Positions 36,901-47,769 of a stretch of DNA of 64,000 nucleotides are shown piece after piece (positions within the stretch are counted from its first letter, which is position 1; the number at the start of each line of letters is the position of its first letter). Source of the DNA: Cristatella mucedo (taxonomy: Eukaryota; Bryozoa; Phylactolaemata; Cristatellidae); NCBI GenBank assembly GCA_009760855.2, contig WPIO01000009.1:2294501-2358500 (forward strand), in the 5' to 3' direction. Position numbers and translations under genes: made by a program. The notes under the pieces were generated by a model. The model saw nothing but the letters and a program-made list of their open reading frames with translations. It did no database searches and was not told where the DNA came from.

Positions 36901-39900
36901 ATACATGTCGGTGCCCGCACGAAATCACGTTTGACGGCGGCTGCTGTCAAAATGACATGCGATTTGATCGCATGTGCTTTGCTTCAGCAGCAGCAGCAGC
37001 TGCTATACGACACAGCTGCCCAGTTCGAAGTGCCTGTCGGCTAGTGCGATAAATCTCGCCGCCAAGCATTCTGTTCCAGCTCTTCGAACCGGTCCTGGCC
37101 TGAGCTGGCTGCCTCTCTGTCATGCTGGCCTGTGTGGCAGAGAGCCAACGCCCAGCATTACTTCTTGGCCTGCTAGTGTTGCGCCAGTGTCATTGCTCGA
37201 ACTGTGATCCAGTGCAGTACCGAGTCTTGAACGGCTGTATCTGCGTCCATTATTACTGGCTGAGAATGATCTACTGAATAGTTCGTATCATGGCAGTGCC
37301 TGTCTGGCTGGCTGTTCTAGCTATCTCAGCAACATTTGACTCAATTGACCGCCAGAGACTTCTGGGTTGCCTCTCGACATGCCTAGTTATCACTGGCGCC
37401 GTGCTAAGCTGAGAAATTAGCACATTGCCTCCGTTGTCAGGTCAGCCTTCAGCTTAGGAGCAGCGTCAAAATCAGGGCCGCTTAGACACGAGTGCGACAA
37501 CCCAACTAATTAGAGCGTTTGTTGCATGGCACTTAGACTACTGCAGGCCTCTCCGGCCACTATGCTAATTCGTCAGGCTCATGGTGCCAGTATGGCAGTG
37601 GCGGGCTGACTTTCGCATATTCTTTTAGTGCGATTCCCACGTCTGAAGAGCCTGCAGCCATTGACGAACCGGCTCAAGCAGCGAACATTGTTGTCACTGT
37701 GGAAACGTCATTTGTTGCGGACGAGCCAGCATCGTCGTCAATGAGAGTCGAGGAGGGTAAGCGACCGCTGCTGCCCTGGATGCTATAGCTTATGTCGGGG
37801 AAAGAGGTGCAGGCGAGCGACCTGCAGGACAGGCTTGCCGCTTGCACAGTCTGTGTCTTGTGATGCCTGTGGTTCGATTCAGGCATCGGCACGTGTGCAT
37901 GCATGCATGCATGCAGGCCCAGCTCGCACTAGCCGCCGACGGTCGCTTTTGTGGCGAGCTGCCGTTGCTGCCGATCGGCAGTTGCTTGCCTTGCGGTGCG
38001 ACGGTCGCCGGGCCTACCTGAGCAGCAGGCTGAACGGCTGACTGCGGAGGCAGGGTAGAGAGTGGCGTTGTAGCAAGCTAGCTAGCCAGTAGAGCTGCTG
38101 TGCTTCATGTAGATGTAAAACCATCGCGAGCGGCTCCTGTTGCCGCCTCTGCCGCAACCTCAACACTGCCAGCTCGTGTTCGCCCGGATGAGTTCGGTAA
38201 GAGCACTTGCGTTATACGCCATCGACGTTTCTTGCGTCTCAGGCTCAGCCGAGTTCTGCCCGTTGCTGCTGCTGCTGCCGCCGAGTGCTCGAACTTGTGC
38301 GCCAGCTGCACGTGACCACGCCAGTGTTCTTTGTTGTCCGGTGGCCAGTCTTTGTTCGTGCGCATGCGTGCATGCGACCGCTTTTGTCTCGTGAGAGATG
38401 GTTCGTGGAAGCATGCTGCGAGAGCGCCACTTGCACTCGACTGCTCGTGTAGGCGCTACTGCTGCTGCTGCTGCAGCGCCGGCTGCCTCAGTCAGTGTGA
38501 AGCGTGCTGCGCCTCCGCGGGCGTCGGTGCGCGCCAGCATGCCGCTGCCTCCTGTCGGTGCGCCCGGACTGGCGCCCGAGGACTCGCTGCTCGCTGCCCG
38601 ACGAGACAGCTGGGGAGAGAGGCCTGCATCCGCGTCCTCCTCGCTGCCCACGACTCCCCGCGGCACGCCAAGCAGTAAGTCATGTGTGCCTGCGCCTCGG
38701 TCTCGCTTGCTCTCTCCCTTTCTCTCCCCTCTACACCGGCGGACGGCAGGTTGAGGCGTAGGCATTGTCGAGATCGCCTGCCTGATCGTCTAGCCTGCCT
38801 GCGAGCGTCGGTTGCTGCTACTCGTCGCCAGGCTGTCGCTCTGCGCTGCTGCCATGGTCGTGCTTGCTGTCCGTCGTCGGCCGGCTGTCGTAGAGAGCAG
38901 CGGCATGTCTGTCGGCTGTGCAAGAGGCCGTTCGAGGGGCTCACTTGCGCATCGCTTCTCTAGCTACTTTGTCAGCAAAATAAGGCCAGAGAGTACGTCG
39001 CCGAGGTAACAACATCCACACTGGACTCGGCTCACTCAGTAATGTTGCCACACTGAAGACTTCTATCCCCCAGCTCCTTGCGGAATTATGTCTGCATTCA
39101 ATCCTGCCACTGATGACCCCATCCTGAAATACATCCCCAAGTCAAAGAAGACTTGCCAGCCTTCTTTAGCCTATACCCCATGTTCCACTTCTTCGATGCA
39201 TACATCTTCGGCTGCCATGCATGGAAACTTCAGACCTAGCAAGGAAGTTCCACTCGGATTTTAGAGCTAATCACTTTACAGGATCATCATTGCGTCGGGT
39301 ATAAAATGACTTATCAGAAGTGCTGACTCGGATAAAGTCTCTCTGCTTGTTTGCTTGATCTTTTGGCAACGTTTGGTACTATTGATTACCAAGTCCTAGA
39401 GCACCTCTCTTCTCACCCAGGCATCAGTGGCAATAGGATGCAATGGTATGCATCCTACCTTAGTGGTCAACTCCAGAGTATTGATGTCACGGGCAACAAT
39501 CATCCGAGGGCTCTGTGCTTAGTCCACGTCTTTTCACAATTTATACTCTCCTCCTTGCACATCGCTATGCATAGTCAAGGCTTTTATTTCTATGCTGACA
39601 ACGCATAGCTGTACCTATACTTTGATGCCACCCAGCCTTACAGCTAGTCAAACTCTCCCCACTCCCTTGCTGCATGCATTGCTGACATTCGCACTTGAAT
39701 GGCAGCAAATTTTCTCAAATTCAGTGACGATACAAGTAATATACTGGTTCGATTGGTGTATCTCATGTAGCATCTGCACACAATCTGGGTGTCTTGTTCC
39801 AAAGTGACCTTTCTCTAGACCACATTGGCTCCTCTCAAGTCTGCCTACTTTCAGCTAATAACCATCACAGAAATTTGATCCTGCTTAGACAGCAATGCCA

Positions 39901-42624
39901 CATCTAAGTTGATCCATGCATGTGTCACATCCCGCCAGGCTTGTCGGTCGTGAGCATCACAATTGCCTCATTACACTGATTCCTAACGACCTGCACTGGC
40001 TCCCCATCAAGCAGCATATAGACTTCAAGGTGGTATCTCTTAGATATTAGGTTCCTTCATTCTCGTGGTCTAGCATGCCTACCAGAACCACTCTCCAATC
40101 AGGCTAGGCATCGTACCACCTGCTCATCGGACACACTTCCGACTGATCTCACGACACCCCCTGACTTGACTATATCCAATAAGAAGCTACAAATGCACCT
40201 TTTCCTCACAGGATTTGCTGGTTGCCTTGGTTTTTGTGTGCTTATATGTGCTGAGACTGTGCATGTTCCAAAATCATATTGACTTGCTGTGCATGTTCCA
40301 AAATCATATTGACTTGCTTTCTTTACAGCGTATGTAAAGTCTTGAAGAGATATAGTTCTCCTAGGGCGATGTGCAAATGTATTAGTAATAATATTATTTG
40401 CGAGGTGCCTCGGTCATTTTACACTGTTGAGCTGGATGATAGTGGCCATGCCTACCGATACTGTGGCCATTTTCTTAGGCCCGGCCTTCCCCTGCATTTT
40501 CTCGCTGTTGATCTACCCGTTGGGTCTTCTGCTGGGCGCAAGGCATAGTTCGCATCAAATCTCAGCCGTTGCCGAACCTAGTTGATATCAAGGAACAAGT
40601 GAATTTCGCAGATTTTCAAGCCTAGATAGCTAATAAAGGTGGCAACATGCATACCTTTCCATGAACATAAGCCGCTCAACAGATATCCTCTGTGCTTTCG
40701 AACGTAATACCCAGTCTTGCTTGTTTTCAAAATAGTTTCCAACTTCTTTAATTTCTGCTATGAGAGTGCATCTTGTCATTGCCATTTGTATATGCAAATG
40801 GCACCGGCTCTCTTCCTGTTTATCAGTGCCCGGTAGTGAATCAGCTGCGACCTGTGTTGAGGAGATATGCCTATAGTCTTAACTATTTGGACAATAGCCC
40901 TGCGCAGCATCGCTATCCGGGTAATCCAGTGACTGGCATTGACCCGATTTGCGGATGTTGATGCGAGTTGTCAGACAAGCCCGGTGTCTGTCTATCAGCA
41001 AGTGGCTCTCTTCAGCTGCTGCTTCGTAGGCACTTCGATCGGTGCTAGCAGCGCTGGTCAGCGTACTCTTTTCCTCGCGTCTCTAGAACGTGCAGCTGAG
41101 CGCGGTCAGTCGAGTGCTGGTGACGATGACGGCCGACCGCTAGAGGGCGCACTCATGAGGAAGCACGAGTACGAATCTGCCGGCGTGAAGGCGTCGCACC
41201 GGGCGTGGGATAAGCTGTGGTGCGTTCAGCGTGGCAACCAGCTATGCTTCTACAAGGACCACAAGCATGCTAAGGTACACCCCTGCGGCTGCCGTGCCGT
41301 CGACCGCCTTGCCCGAAACGTTCGTCGACCCCGTGCCCATGCTAGCTAGCTAGCTAGTTCCACTTGGTGCGGGTGCCTAGGAGTGGTCGCTGGGTGAGAG
41401 CGAAGCACGAAAAAAGCGAAAGGGTGTGTGTGGTGTGGGTGGGAGCCTAAACTAAGCCTCTTACTAATCACCATTCGGACTTGTAGTCGTTCGACGAGCT
41501 CTCGCTGCCGTGTCTCCGGCATTAGCCAATAGCAGGCCACGCTCGGCTGCGCGGCCTGCTATTGGCTGCCTGCAGCTGCACACGAGCTCGAGCATCCGGT
41601 CGCGCCATGCGACTCGAGAATCTTCGTAACTTTGTACTTGGCCGAGTTAAATCTCAAACGCAGCCTTCCCGCATCCCAGTGAGGTTGGCTGCAAATTGGC
41701 TCAGTTCGAGAGGGCGTAGCAGCGCGACACACACTTGTCACTGGTGCTGCTCTGGAGTCGTCTGGAGCGTTCGTCGTATGCACTGAGAGCTGTCCACCGC
41801 CCACGTGCAGAGAGTCCGGTGACCCGCTCGGCTAATATGCCTGCTTGGTGCCACGTGCCACAGCGAAGTTGCCTAATCTCGCCTCGACGTTTCCTTTCCG
41901 TTATCAAGCTCGGCAGCGCCAGCAGCTCAATCATGCGTGACGCGCACAAGCGCATGTGCGCTCGAGCCCTCTCGTCCCCGTGCGCTTTTCATCGGTCGGC
42001 ATGCGCCAGCTTGACCGCCTGCGAGCGCAGTTACTTACCGTGCGTCATTGCTGCTCACGCCTTGCCGCTTAGGAAACTGGTTCGTACTATCGAAGCGAGC
42101 AGCCCCTGACTCTGACGTCGGCAACGTGCGAGGTGCCGAGCAATTACACAAAGAAGCCGCACGTACTGCGAGTCAGCCTGTTGACGGGAGCTGCGTATTT
42201 GCTGCAGCTCAGGACAGAGGTGGGTGCCTAGTGTGTCCCGTGTGCTGACCGGCTCACATGTCGGGGCAGCACTTTCTCGCCTCCCGATGATAGGGCGGCT
42301 CGTCGGTCGGTCGGTCGGTTGGTAACCATTCTCTGCCTCTGCGCTCGTTCGTAGGATGAGCAAACGACTTGGCTAAGGCGGCTAGCCGCTGCTACCGGCA
42401 GTTCGACGGCTGAGCCGGGCTCTCCTTCTAAATCCAAGACGATGCCCTCAACGCCTCCGAACAAAAAGGATGATTCGTCGAAGAAACGCGGAAGATTCAC
42501 GTTGAAGAAAAAGTATTTTTTTTTAATGCTTTCTGCACACTTAATTGTCTGCTTGTGGGTGCTGTATGTAGCATATGTAAAGTGCTTAGTAAGGTTTTCT
42601 GAGGGCCCTATACAAATGTATTGC

Positions 42625-42678
<54 letters not shown>

Positions 42679-42831
42679 GTGTGTGTCTGTGTCTGTAACC
42701 ACACAAAGCCGCAGACTGAGCGGTTTTATGTTAGAATGTCTTTTACATTTGTCCCACCAGACCAAACCTGCTCATCTTCTGTTCATTTGTCATCTTGATC
42801 GTGTTTGCTGATGTCATGTAGATACGCATGA
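13008..42831 (+). CDS. Beta-spectrin, conventional type, 40 coding exons
   Basis: Beta-spectrin crosslinks actin and pairs with alpha-spectrin in the submembrane skeleton. I assembled 40 exons; each junction keeps phase, giving about 2970 residues, longer than the roughly 2360 of human SPTBN1. Order: N-terminal tail, CH1 (about 52-160), CH2 (161-270), 17 spectrin repeats (about 300-2140), a long disordered linker (2137-2784), PH domain (about 2822-2929) and a basic tail. Near-identical motifs include [34 protein letters not shown] and AEAWL. It is conventional beta, not beta-heavy, because it has 17 repeats. The start ATG at 13008 gives the expected short acidic N-terminus before the CH domain. 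The exons and oddities (18-bp array, GC donors, possible microexon, uncertain last exon) are described in the entries that follow. Confidence 0.95.
14003..14270. repeat. Intronic tandem duplication, 2 x about 135 bp
   Basis: Two copies begin GCATTTTGGTTCTCTTGTC at 14003 and 14138 and end at CTATGTTCGAATA. They differ by a few substitutions. In intron 1 of beta-spectrin. The rest of this intron is plain. Confidence 0.9.
15148..16660 (+). CDS. Beta-spectrin exons 2-3: CH1 domain
   Basis: Exon 2 is 15148-15299 and exon 3 is 16487-16660. They encode the first calponin-homology domain, from [19 protein letters not shown] through [19 protein letters not shown] to [15 protein letters not shown]. 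In the spectrin/actinin family CH1 provides the core F-actin contact. Both splice sites of each exon are consensus (TAG acceptor, GTAAG and GTGAG donors). The intron between them carries a LINE tail and a CA microsatellite. Confidence 0.95.
15735..15822 (+). repeat. L2-like LINE tail with (ATT)n
   Basis: AAAGCGCCCAGAAAGAGATT and the GAGGGTGCTTTATCAAATG arm, followed by (ATT)n at 15797-15820. Severely 5'-truncated insertion in intron 2 of beta-spectrin. Confidence 0.7.
16292..16370. repeat. (CA)n microsatellite
   Basis: Perfect CA array of about 78 bp in intron 2, roughly 115 bp before the exon 3 acceptor. Confidence 0.95.
16691..16814. repeat. Intronic tandem duplication, 2 x 62 bp
   Basis: Two copies beginning CCCCAGGGGCTTGCGAGGTG at 16691 and 16753, nearly identical, in intron 3 of beta-spectrin. 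Open frames crossing it on both strands are shadows. Confidence 0.9.
16991..18197 (+). CDS. Beta-spectrin exons 4-7: CH2 and first spectrin repeat
   Basis: Exons 16991-17279, 17477-17589, 17682-17869 and 18015-18197. Exons 4-5 give CH2, with [30 protein letters not shown] and [20 protein letters not shown], all diagnostic of the family. Exons 6-7 run through the linker helix and repeat 1 ([38 protein letters not shown]). In the family, repeats 1-2 nucleate side-by-side pairing with alpha-spectrin. The introns here are short (about 90-200 bp). Confidence 0.95.
19262..19365 (-). repeat. L2-like LINE tail, minus orientation
   Basis: Starts with an AATAATAGTAAT run, then GTGCCGTAAGAGAACTCAAT, TTTTAGGCACTTTACATTTG and CTGCAAAGGAA, the same order as at 54253-54350. 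Located in intron 7 of beta-spectrin. Confidence 0.7.
19830..21444 (+). CDS. Beta-spectrin exons 8-11: repeats 2-3
   Basis: Exons 19830-20087, 20716-20854, 20952-21123 and 21244-21444. Exon 8 is strikingly conserved ([37 protein letters not shown]). Exon 9 continues with [17 protein letters not shown] and exon 11 with [20 protein letters not shown]. Each carries the repeat signature Trp and Leu heptads of triple-helical spectrin repeats. All phases match (1, 1, 0, 1 at the acceptors in codon terms). Confidence 0.95.
22125..24422 (+). CDS. Beta-spectrin exons 12-17: repeats 4-8
   Basis: Exons 22125-22372, 22492-22608, 23123-23200, 23360-23524, 23878-24180 and 24294-24422. They encode consecutive triple-helix repeats; recognisable anchors are [55 protein letters not shown] and [20 protein letters not shown]. 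Reading frame is unbroken across all junctions. The introns hold no obvious mobile element. Confidence 0.93.
25940..28872 (+). CDS. Beta-spectrin exons 18-21: repeats 8-10, with an insertion
   Basis: Exons 25940-26056, 26813-27304, 27494-27571 and 28732-28872. Exon 19 is long and contains [14 protein letters not shown], an exact family landmark. Between the following KFG and [10 protein letters not shown] it carries about 36 extra residues, rich in Ala, Gly and Asp, that vertebrate beta-spectrins lack. Exon 20 ends at KEEVP and exon 21 opens [15 protein letters not shown] 21-base candidate microexon lies between them at 27817-27837. Intron 17 (24423-25939) shows no feature I can name. Confidence 0.92.
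27817..27837 (+). CDS. Candidate optional microexon of beta-spectrin (21 bases)
   Basis: A pyrimidine-rich tract with CCGCAG precedes, and GGCAG/GTATAG follows, a 21-base segment encoding STTMDRQ. Both ends are phase 0, exactly matching the neighbouring exons 20 and 21. Inclusion would add seven residues without a frameshift. The donor GTATAG is weak and the family has no equivalent residues, so it may be chance. Confidence 0.25.
27929..27981. repeat. (TAC)n microsatellite
   Basis: About 17 TAC triplets in intron 20 of beta-spectrin. The Thr, Leu and Ser runs in open frames here come from this array and are not protein. Confidence 0.95.
29001..30643 (+). CDS. Beta-spectrin exons 22-25: repeats 10-13
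   Basis: Exons 29001-29315, 29552-29770, 30043-30360 and 30443-30643. Landmarks are [67 protein letters not shown] and [13 protein letters not shown]. Donors and acceptors are canonical. The introns are short, apart from about 270 bp after exon 23. Confidence 0.94.
30930..31858 (+). CDS. Beta-spectrin exons 26-28: repeats 13-15, ankyrin-binding region
   Basis: Exons 30930-31138, 31290-31494 and 31595-31858. Sequence includes [17 protein letters not shown] (repeat 13), [27 protein letters not shown] (repeat 14) and [18 protein letters not shown] (into repeat 15). Repeats 14-15 of beta-spectrins form the ankyrin-binding site that links the skeleton to membrane proteins. The strong conservation here suggests that function is retained. 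This is inferred from homology, since I did not model the interface. Confidence 0.94.
32388..33844 (+). CDS. Beta-spectrin exons 29-32: repeats 15-17, with two GC donors
   Basis: Exons 32388-32498, 32653-32897, 33238-33461 and 33639-33844. Exon 29 begins with GAA and a run of ten A and ends GGCTCGCAG followed by GCAAGC. Exon 30 ends CCGAG followed by GCAAGC. Both introns therefore need a GC donor; no in-frame GT alternative restores the conserved residues. Exon 31 opens with [12 protein letters not shown], and exon 32 holds the partial 17th repeat ([26 protein letters not shown]), which in the family pairs with alpha-spectrin to form tetramers. Confidence 0.93.
34170..34345 (+). repeat. SINE family 1 copy in beta-spectrin intron 32
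   Basis: Head with GGCCAGGGGTAAGATGCTCG (A-box region), duplicated GAGGTCG-type B-box region near 34240, body GATCCTTTTTTGCCCACTGC and AGTGATAGCCACTAAGACTC, then an AT-rich end. It matches 62985-63165 in plus orientation. Confidence 0.65.
34467..35870 (+). CDS. Beta-spectrin exon 33: giant linker exon with hexapeptide array
   Basis: This 1404-base exon (468 codons) joins in phase 0 at both ends. It opens [10 protein letters not shown], the family's continuation after repeat 17. It then encodes a Pro/Ala/Glu-rich stretch, 35 units of ADIPAS (34794-35423), a Ser-rich stretch and an acidic [10 protein letters not shown] cluster before the donor GCT/GTAAGA at 35871. Such a linker should be disordered and sits between the rod and the PH domain. 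The acceptor GAAAAG is weak but is preceded by T-rich sequence. If the donor is skipped the frame stops at 35919-35921, giving a short form without PH. Confidence 0.85.
34794..35423 (+). repeat. Coding minisatellite, 35 x 18 bp (ADIPAS)
   Basis: Thirty-five units of exactly 18 bp, plus a degenerate 36th (ADIHAF). Units 1-12 use ATTCCAGCC codons, 15-24 use ATTCCTGCA and 25-35 use ATCCCTGCA; units 13 and 14 carry CTT or CTA (Leu for Pro), and unit 28 has GTC (Val for Ala). Nearly all differences are at third codon positions. The minus strand is also stop-free across the array, but that follows from the composition. Confidence 0.97.
36489..38674 (+). CDS. Beta-spectrin exons 34-37: rest of the variable linker
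   Basis: Exons 36489-36595, 37629-37756, 38113-38196 and 38453-38674. They encode low-complexity, Ala/Ser/Pro/Glu-rich sequence (for example [43 protein letters not shown] and RGTPS). They lack the order seen in the rod. Evidence is the chain of matching phases (0-2, 2-1, 1-1, 1-1) and good splice sites rather than homology, because this linker varies in every beta-spectrin. One of these small exons could be optional. Confidence 0.75.
37899..37917. repeat. (TGCA)n tract
   Basis: A short run of GCATGCATGCATGCATGCA in intron 35 of beta-spectrin; self-complementary. Confidence 0.85.
39060..40400 (+). pseudogene. Decayed L2-like LINE in beta-spectrin intron 37
   Basis: Reverse-transcriptase remnants occur in order: [52 protein letters not shown] (the catalytic YADD box altered to YADN), then the thumb and C-terminal pieces with stops. 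It ends with a degenerate hairpin (GTAAAGTCTTGAAGAGATAT) and AATAATATTA near 40396. Frameshifts make it inactive. The upstream piece at 39100-39250 resembles the linker before the catalytic core. Confidence 0.75.
40259..40318. repeat. Tandem duplication, 2 x 30 bp
   Basis: Two identical copies of a 30-bp unit containing GCATGTTCCAAAATCATATT, near the 3' end of the decayed LINE in intron 37. Confidence 0.9.
41030..42831 (+). CDS. Beta-spectrin exons 38-40: PH domain and C-terminus
   Basis: Exons 41030-41274, 42073-42219 and 42355-42512. The PH domain starts near [12 protein letters not shown] and contains [60 protein letters not shown] and the invariant Trp in EQTTWLRRL. Beta-spectrin PH domains bind phosphoinositides. 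The tail ends [11 protein letters not shown], like other beta-spectrins. No stop follows: either a donor AA/GTATTT at 42513 splices to 42822 (adding Y-A then TGA at 42829), or translation continues through LINE sequence to 42798. I prefer the spliced form. Confidence 0.85.
42540..42680 (+). repeat. L2-like LINE tail with long (ATT)n at the beta-spectrin 3' end
   Basis: GTAAAGTGCTTAGTAAGGTTTTCTGAGGGCCCTATACAAATG followed by about 17 ATT triplets (42625-42678). It lies immediately after the last conserved beta-spectrin codons, so it is either in a final intron or in the 3' UTR. In one frame it would be read as polytyrosine. Confidence 0.8.
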
Positions 42832-44912
42832 CAGCTGGTCTGTAGTTACCTCGGGATCTATGTTTAGCGTTGCAAGGTAATGCAAGCTAGTTTGTTCCTA
42901 CCTGAGGATCTGAACCAGTTGGCTGACGATAGTCAATGACTTGGCTTCTGCTAGGGTTTTATACTTGCTGTCACATACTAAGTTGATTTGTTAGTGAAGT
43001 CCGGCAATGCTAATAGTTAAAACAATCTTCCGACTTTGCCTAGTAAGATTATACTGGTTCATTGAATTATGTTCATACAGCATGCGAACTCTCGCAAGGT
43101 TATAGCATATACTTATAGCAGTTGTAACACACTTCTTACTCGGTAAGAAGTGGACCCACCTTGGTTCTTGATTCACGCCTTCTGCCAGCCGGGCAACGAC
43201 ACCACTAGCTTTTTTTCTTAACTATTTCATGCAGTGTCGACCACACGGCATTTTGAAACCGCCCGTAAGATCTCCACCGGGATAAGCAGATGGTTTTTTG
43301 CATCCCACAATTTTGTGTACCTGCAATGCATTCTGCTCTTAGTTAGTATACTGCAGGTACATACATTTATCACCCAAGAACTTCTGGCACGCCGAATTCC
43401 CACGTTCTGAAGCACCATCTTTGTACCTAAAATGCTCACACAGGTCAAGATTCGCCGTCTGCCGGCTAGCTGCCCTCCCCAAGTAGCTTCCTGTTATTGG
43501 AAGAGCTACGTGAAGTTGCCTTCCCATGGCAAAGTGCATGCCTCCAATAAAAGATCCTCAGACTGGGACTCCTTGTTTAGAAGCCAGCTTGACGTTAACC
43601 CATCTGGGAGTATTTCCTTGGAGTCATGCTGTACTTGGAATCAATCTCATGCAGCCGGCACTCATCCGAGTGAGCTTGGCTTCAAGAGCACCTCTCCTGC
43701 TGAACTATATAAAATAATTGAGTTAACCAGGAATATGTCCTATCCGGAGTTTTTTCCAAGTACCACGGATCTATTGATTTTGTGGTTGGGTTGCTCTCGC
43801 AAGCCAGACTGCTGCTTCAGTCTGGCTTGTCGCTCATTGAGGGGAGGTGCTTGATGCATGCAGGCTGTTGGCTTGATCGGTGTATGCTGCCAGTAGCTTG
43901 ATACAAGGTTAAAACCCGTGCATCACGGTGCAATGCCAGTCATACATGGCATCCGGTGGCAACAGGCAATTTAATAGAGGCTTTGCTCTATCTGCAGTTT
44001 GTTATTTACCTGTTGTAAGAAGTGCCACCTACACTCCCCTCTTTTCGTTGTAGTTGAAGCTGAAGTTATTCCTCGGTCGACAATTGCAGTAACGGCAAAG
44101 CTATTTAACTCTCTAGGTTGTCATTATTAATGTCGTTGGTTGCCTGCAAAACCGGCGGCCAGCAATGTGCACTCTAGCCGCCACTTAAAAGACAGATGCG
44201 TGGTCGGCCACATCCTCGTGCAAGTCATGGCAGCTCGTTGTGGCTGTCTCTCTGAGCCCCTGCGTTAGTGAAGTCGTCAGCATTGATGCTGCTAGATTGC
44301 CTGTAAATCCGCCTAGTCCCCCCCCCTTCTCAACCCCAGTAGCTCACCGTGCACCGAGTGTGATCGCATTGGTGTTTTGACCGTGTCTATGGCTAGTGCT
44401 TTCCATGACATTCAGTCGCGTCTGCAGCGTTGTTCTCCAGTTCTAGTTGATGTTGTTTTGTATCAAATGATACAGCGTTGTAATGCGTTAATAAATTACT
44501 CCAATAAACGAATTATTGGCTACCTGCTGTGTCGAGTTTCTCCTACTGGATTGTATAGAGTTTTCAATTCTGACAGCTCGATTGGTAATTTTCTTTGCGT
44601 AAGAAGGTGGACTGCGTTTGACAAAGTGTTTTTAAGCCGATTCGAATGTCACGGTAATAAAGGGGGGCGAGGGTAAGTACCACAGGGATCCAAAATTCGT
44701 CCCCTGCTGTGCAGGAAAGTCTAAAAAATACTGCTCTTGGCTCCGATAGTACTGGTTTTATATACTTACCTGTATATTTGATCCCAGTGAATTCATGTTC
44801 GCCTACGAAGTTATTGTTCGCTCCTCAGTTGACTTTAGCCAATTGCCTCCACATTAAAATGTGCTCTCACAAATCATAACAAACCGGAAGCAAGCTAGCC
44901 TCCAAGCTGCAT
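42832..44912. other. Beta-spectrin 3' flank, no gene identified
   Basis: Probably contains the beta-spectrin 3' UTR. Open frames of 140 codons (43432-43854) and 99 codons (44377-44676) show no recognisable motif and no splice context I trust. No repeat family from elsewhere in the window was recognised here. Confidence 0.35.
43546..43551 (+). terminator. Possible beta-spectrin polyadenylation signal
   Basis: First AATAAA on the plus strand after the predicted stop, about 715 bases downstream. Its position is plausible but nothing else supports it. Confidence 0.2.
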
Positions 44913-46141
44913 CTAATGAGTCTGCTGAGTGGTGTGCACTAGTGGCTGTAAGTTATCCCGAACTCGCCCAACTAGGGCCGCCTTATCGACTACTGCTGTA
45001 GGCAGTTTGAAATCTACCGGGCTAAACGAGTGACATTCATGGCACAATATACTTAACAGCCTAATACGCACACATACAATTATGCTGAGATGACGTAGCA
45101 CCCCGTTATTTGCATTGCCCTGTCGGACTCGTCCAGACATAGAGCTGATCAAATGCTCGCAAACATAATCAGTTATACTACTCCAGGTTTGTTGCAAGTA
45201 AACAAATAGCACATCAGTAGTAGCTATATGGAAGGTCTGCTGCCGTAACCGTCGCTCGACTTTATCCCACGAATGCTCGATTGGGTTAAGGTAAGTGGAC
45301 TGACTTGGCCAGTCCATAATCGTCACGGGAGGTTAACCGAATTCCGATAAGTCGCTAAAAAACTCCTTAAATTAAAAATACTTCCGTAGTGGTGTGATTA
45401 AATCATTGTCATGCTGGAGAATGTTATCCAGTAAACGGAAGTGTCATCGCACTTGGGCATTCAACGTTTTGAAGGTCAAAATAGACGTCTTTGGTCATGA
45501 TGCCCGCCCCGTATTCGGCGTAGGGCTCCGACACCAGTTCTGCTGAATCACTCCCATACCATGGCATGGTTTTCCTCCGAATTCGACCGTTGGATGTAGG
45601 CAATTGGCTTAGTCGGCTTCATTGGTTCCCCGACACGTAAAGCCTTCTTTTACAATTCGAAAAGAGCGTGAATTTCCTTTCGTCATCCATACAACGCTAC
45701 GCCAATCGTCAGCAGTGTCCAGCGGATTCGAGCCTTAGCTCACTGTAATAGACTTATCATATTCTTTGCTGGCTGAAGAAGTTTTCACTTTGCAACTCGA
45801 GAATGCAGACTGGCCCCATCTACCACCTTCTGACAGTGTCGCCGCTAACTCGCTTTCCAGACGATGCATGCAGACTTTTGACATGAGCTTTCGCCGAAGC
45901 AAACGGTCTATTCACGCCTCCAACTTTAGGATGGTGTTGTCTGCCTAGTATTTGTACAGCGTCGGCCCGACCGTTTAGCCTTTTCAGAACTTCCGGCCTT
46001 CCTTATCTTCGTCACAATGTACAAAACCGTAATCTTTGGAATTGATAAAGTAGCTGCAATTCGACGGTACGAGTGTCCAGCCACGTGCAATGCCATAATT
46101 TTACACCTCACGAAGCTCGACAGTTCGGCGACCTTTGACAT
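44913..46141 (-). pseudogene. Tc1/mariner-type transposase, decayed
   Basis: On the minus strand, 46141 downward gives MSKVAELSSFVRCKIMALH and SYRRIAATLSIPKITV, the N-terminal helix-turn-helix of Tc1-like transposases. Near 45720-45610 comes DWRSVVWMTKGNS, the segment around the second catalytic Asp. Near 45450-45390 a LLDNILQHDND block parallels the usual QQDNDP segment. At 45315 WPSQSTYLNPIEHSWDKVE is the conserved DLNPIEN box, with Asp replaced by Tyr. Stops and frameshifts separate these blocks, so it is dead. Total length fits a Tc1 transposase; I could not find the terminal inverted repeats. Confidence 0.8.
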
Positions 46142-46544
46142 GACTGCTGGGCTTTTCTCCGCGAAATAAATGATTCTCAGTACATTTCCGGCTCGTGCGA
46201 AGCCTAAGGAGTCATTTCTCGAGGCTGTATTCTGGCCGAAGCAGCCATTTTAAAAAGAGGTTAAAGAGCGGTTGGCTAATTTACTTTTGCGTTTGAGTAT
46301 ATGTACCATTTATATATCATTGCAACAGCAGCTTGAGCGATGTAAGCTCTCTTATGTCTGCTATTCCGACTGGCATGGACTCGACTTGGCTGTGCTTCCA
46401 CGCCCACTCATGGCTTCTTTGCTAGCTTCTTTGTTCGCACCAAATTTCATGGAAAGTCGTGCATCTGGATCAAGTTAAAATGCGAGTTCCAAGACTAAAA
46501 GAGTTTAATCTCGACGTGACCTTGGAGTGGATTGAGCTCGAACG

Positions 46545-47765
<1,221 letters not shown>

Positions 47766-47769
47766 AGAT

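Noticed and set aside
43432-44676. Two open frames of 140 and 99 codons as genes
   Set aside because: No motif, no splice or repeat context, and position consistent with the beta-spectrin 3' flank.
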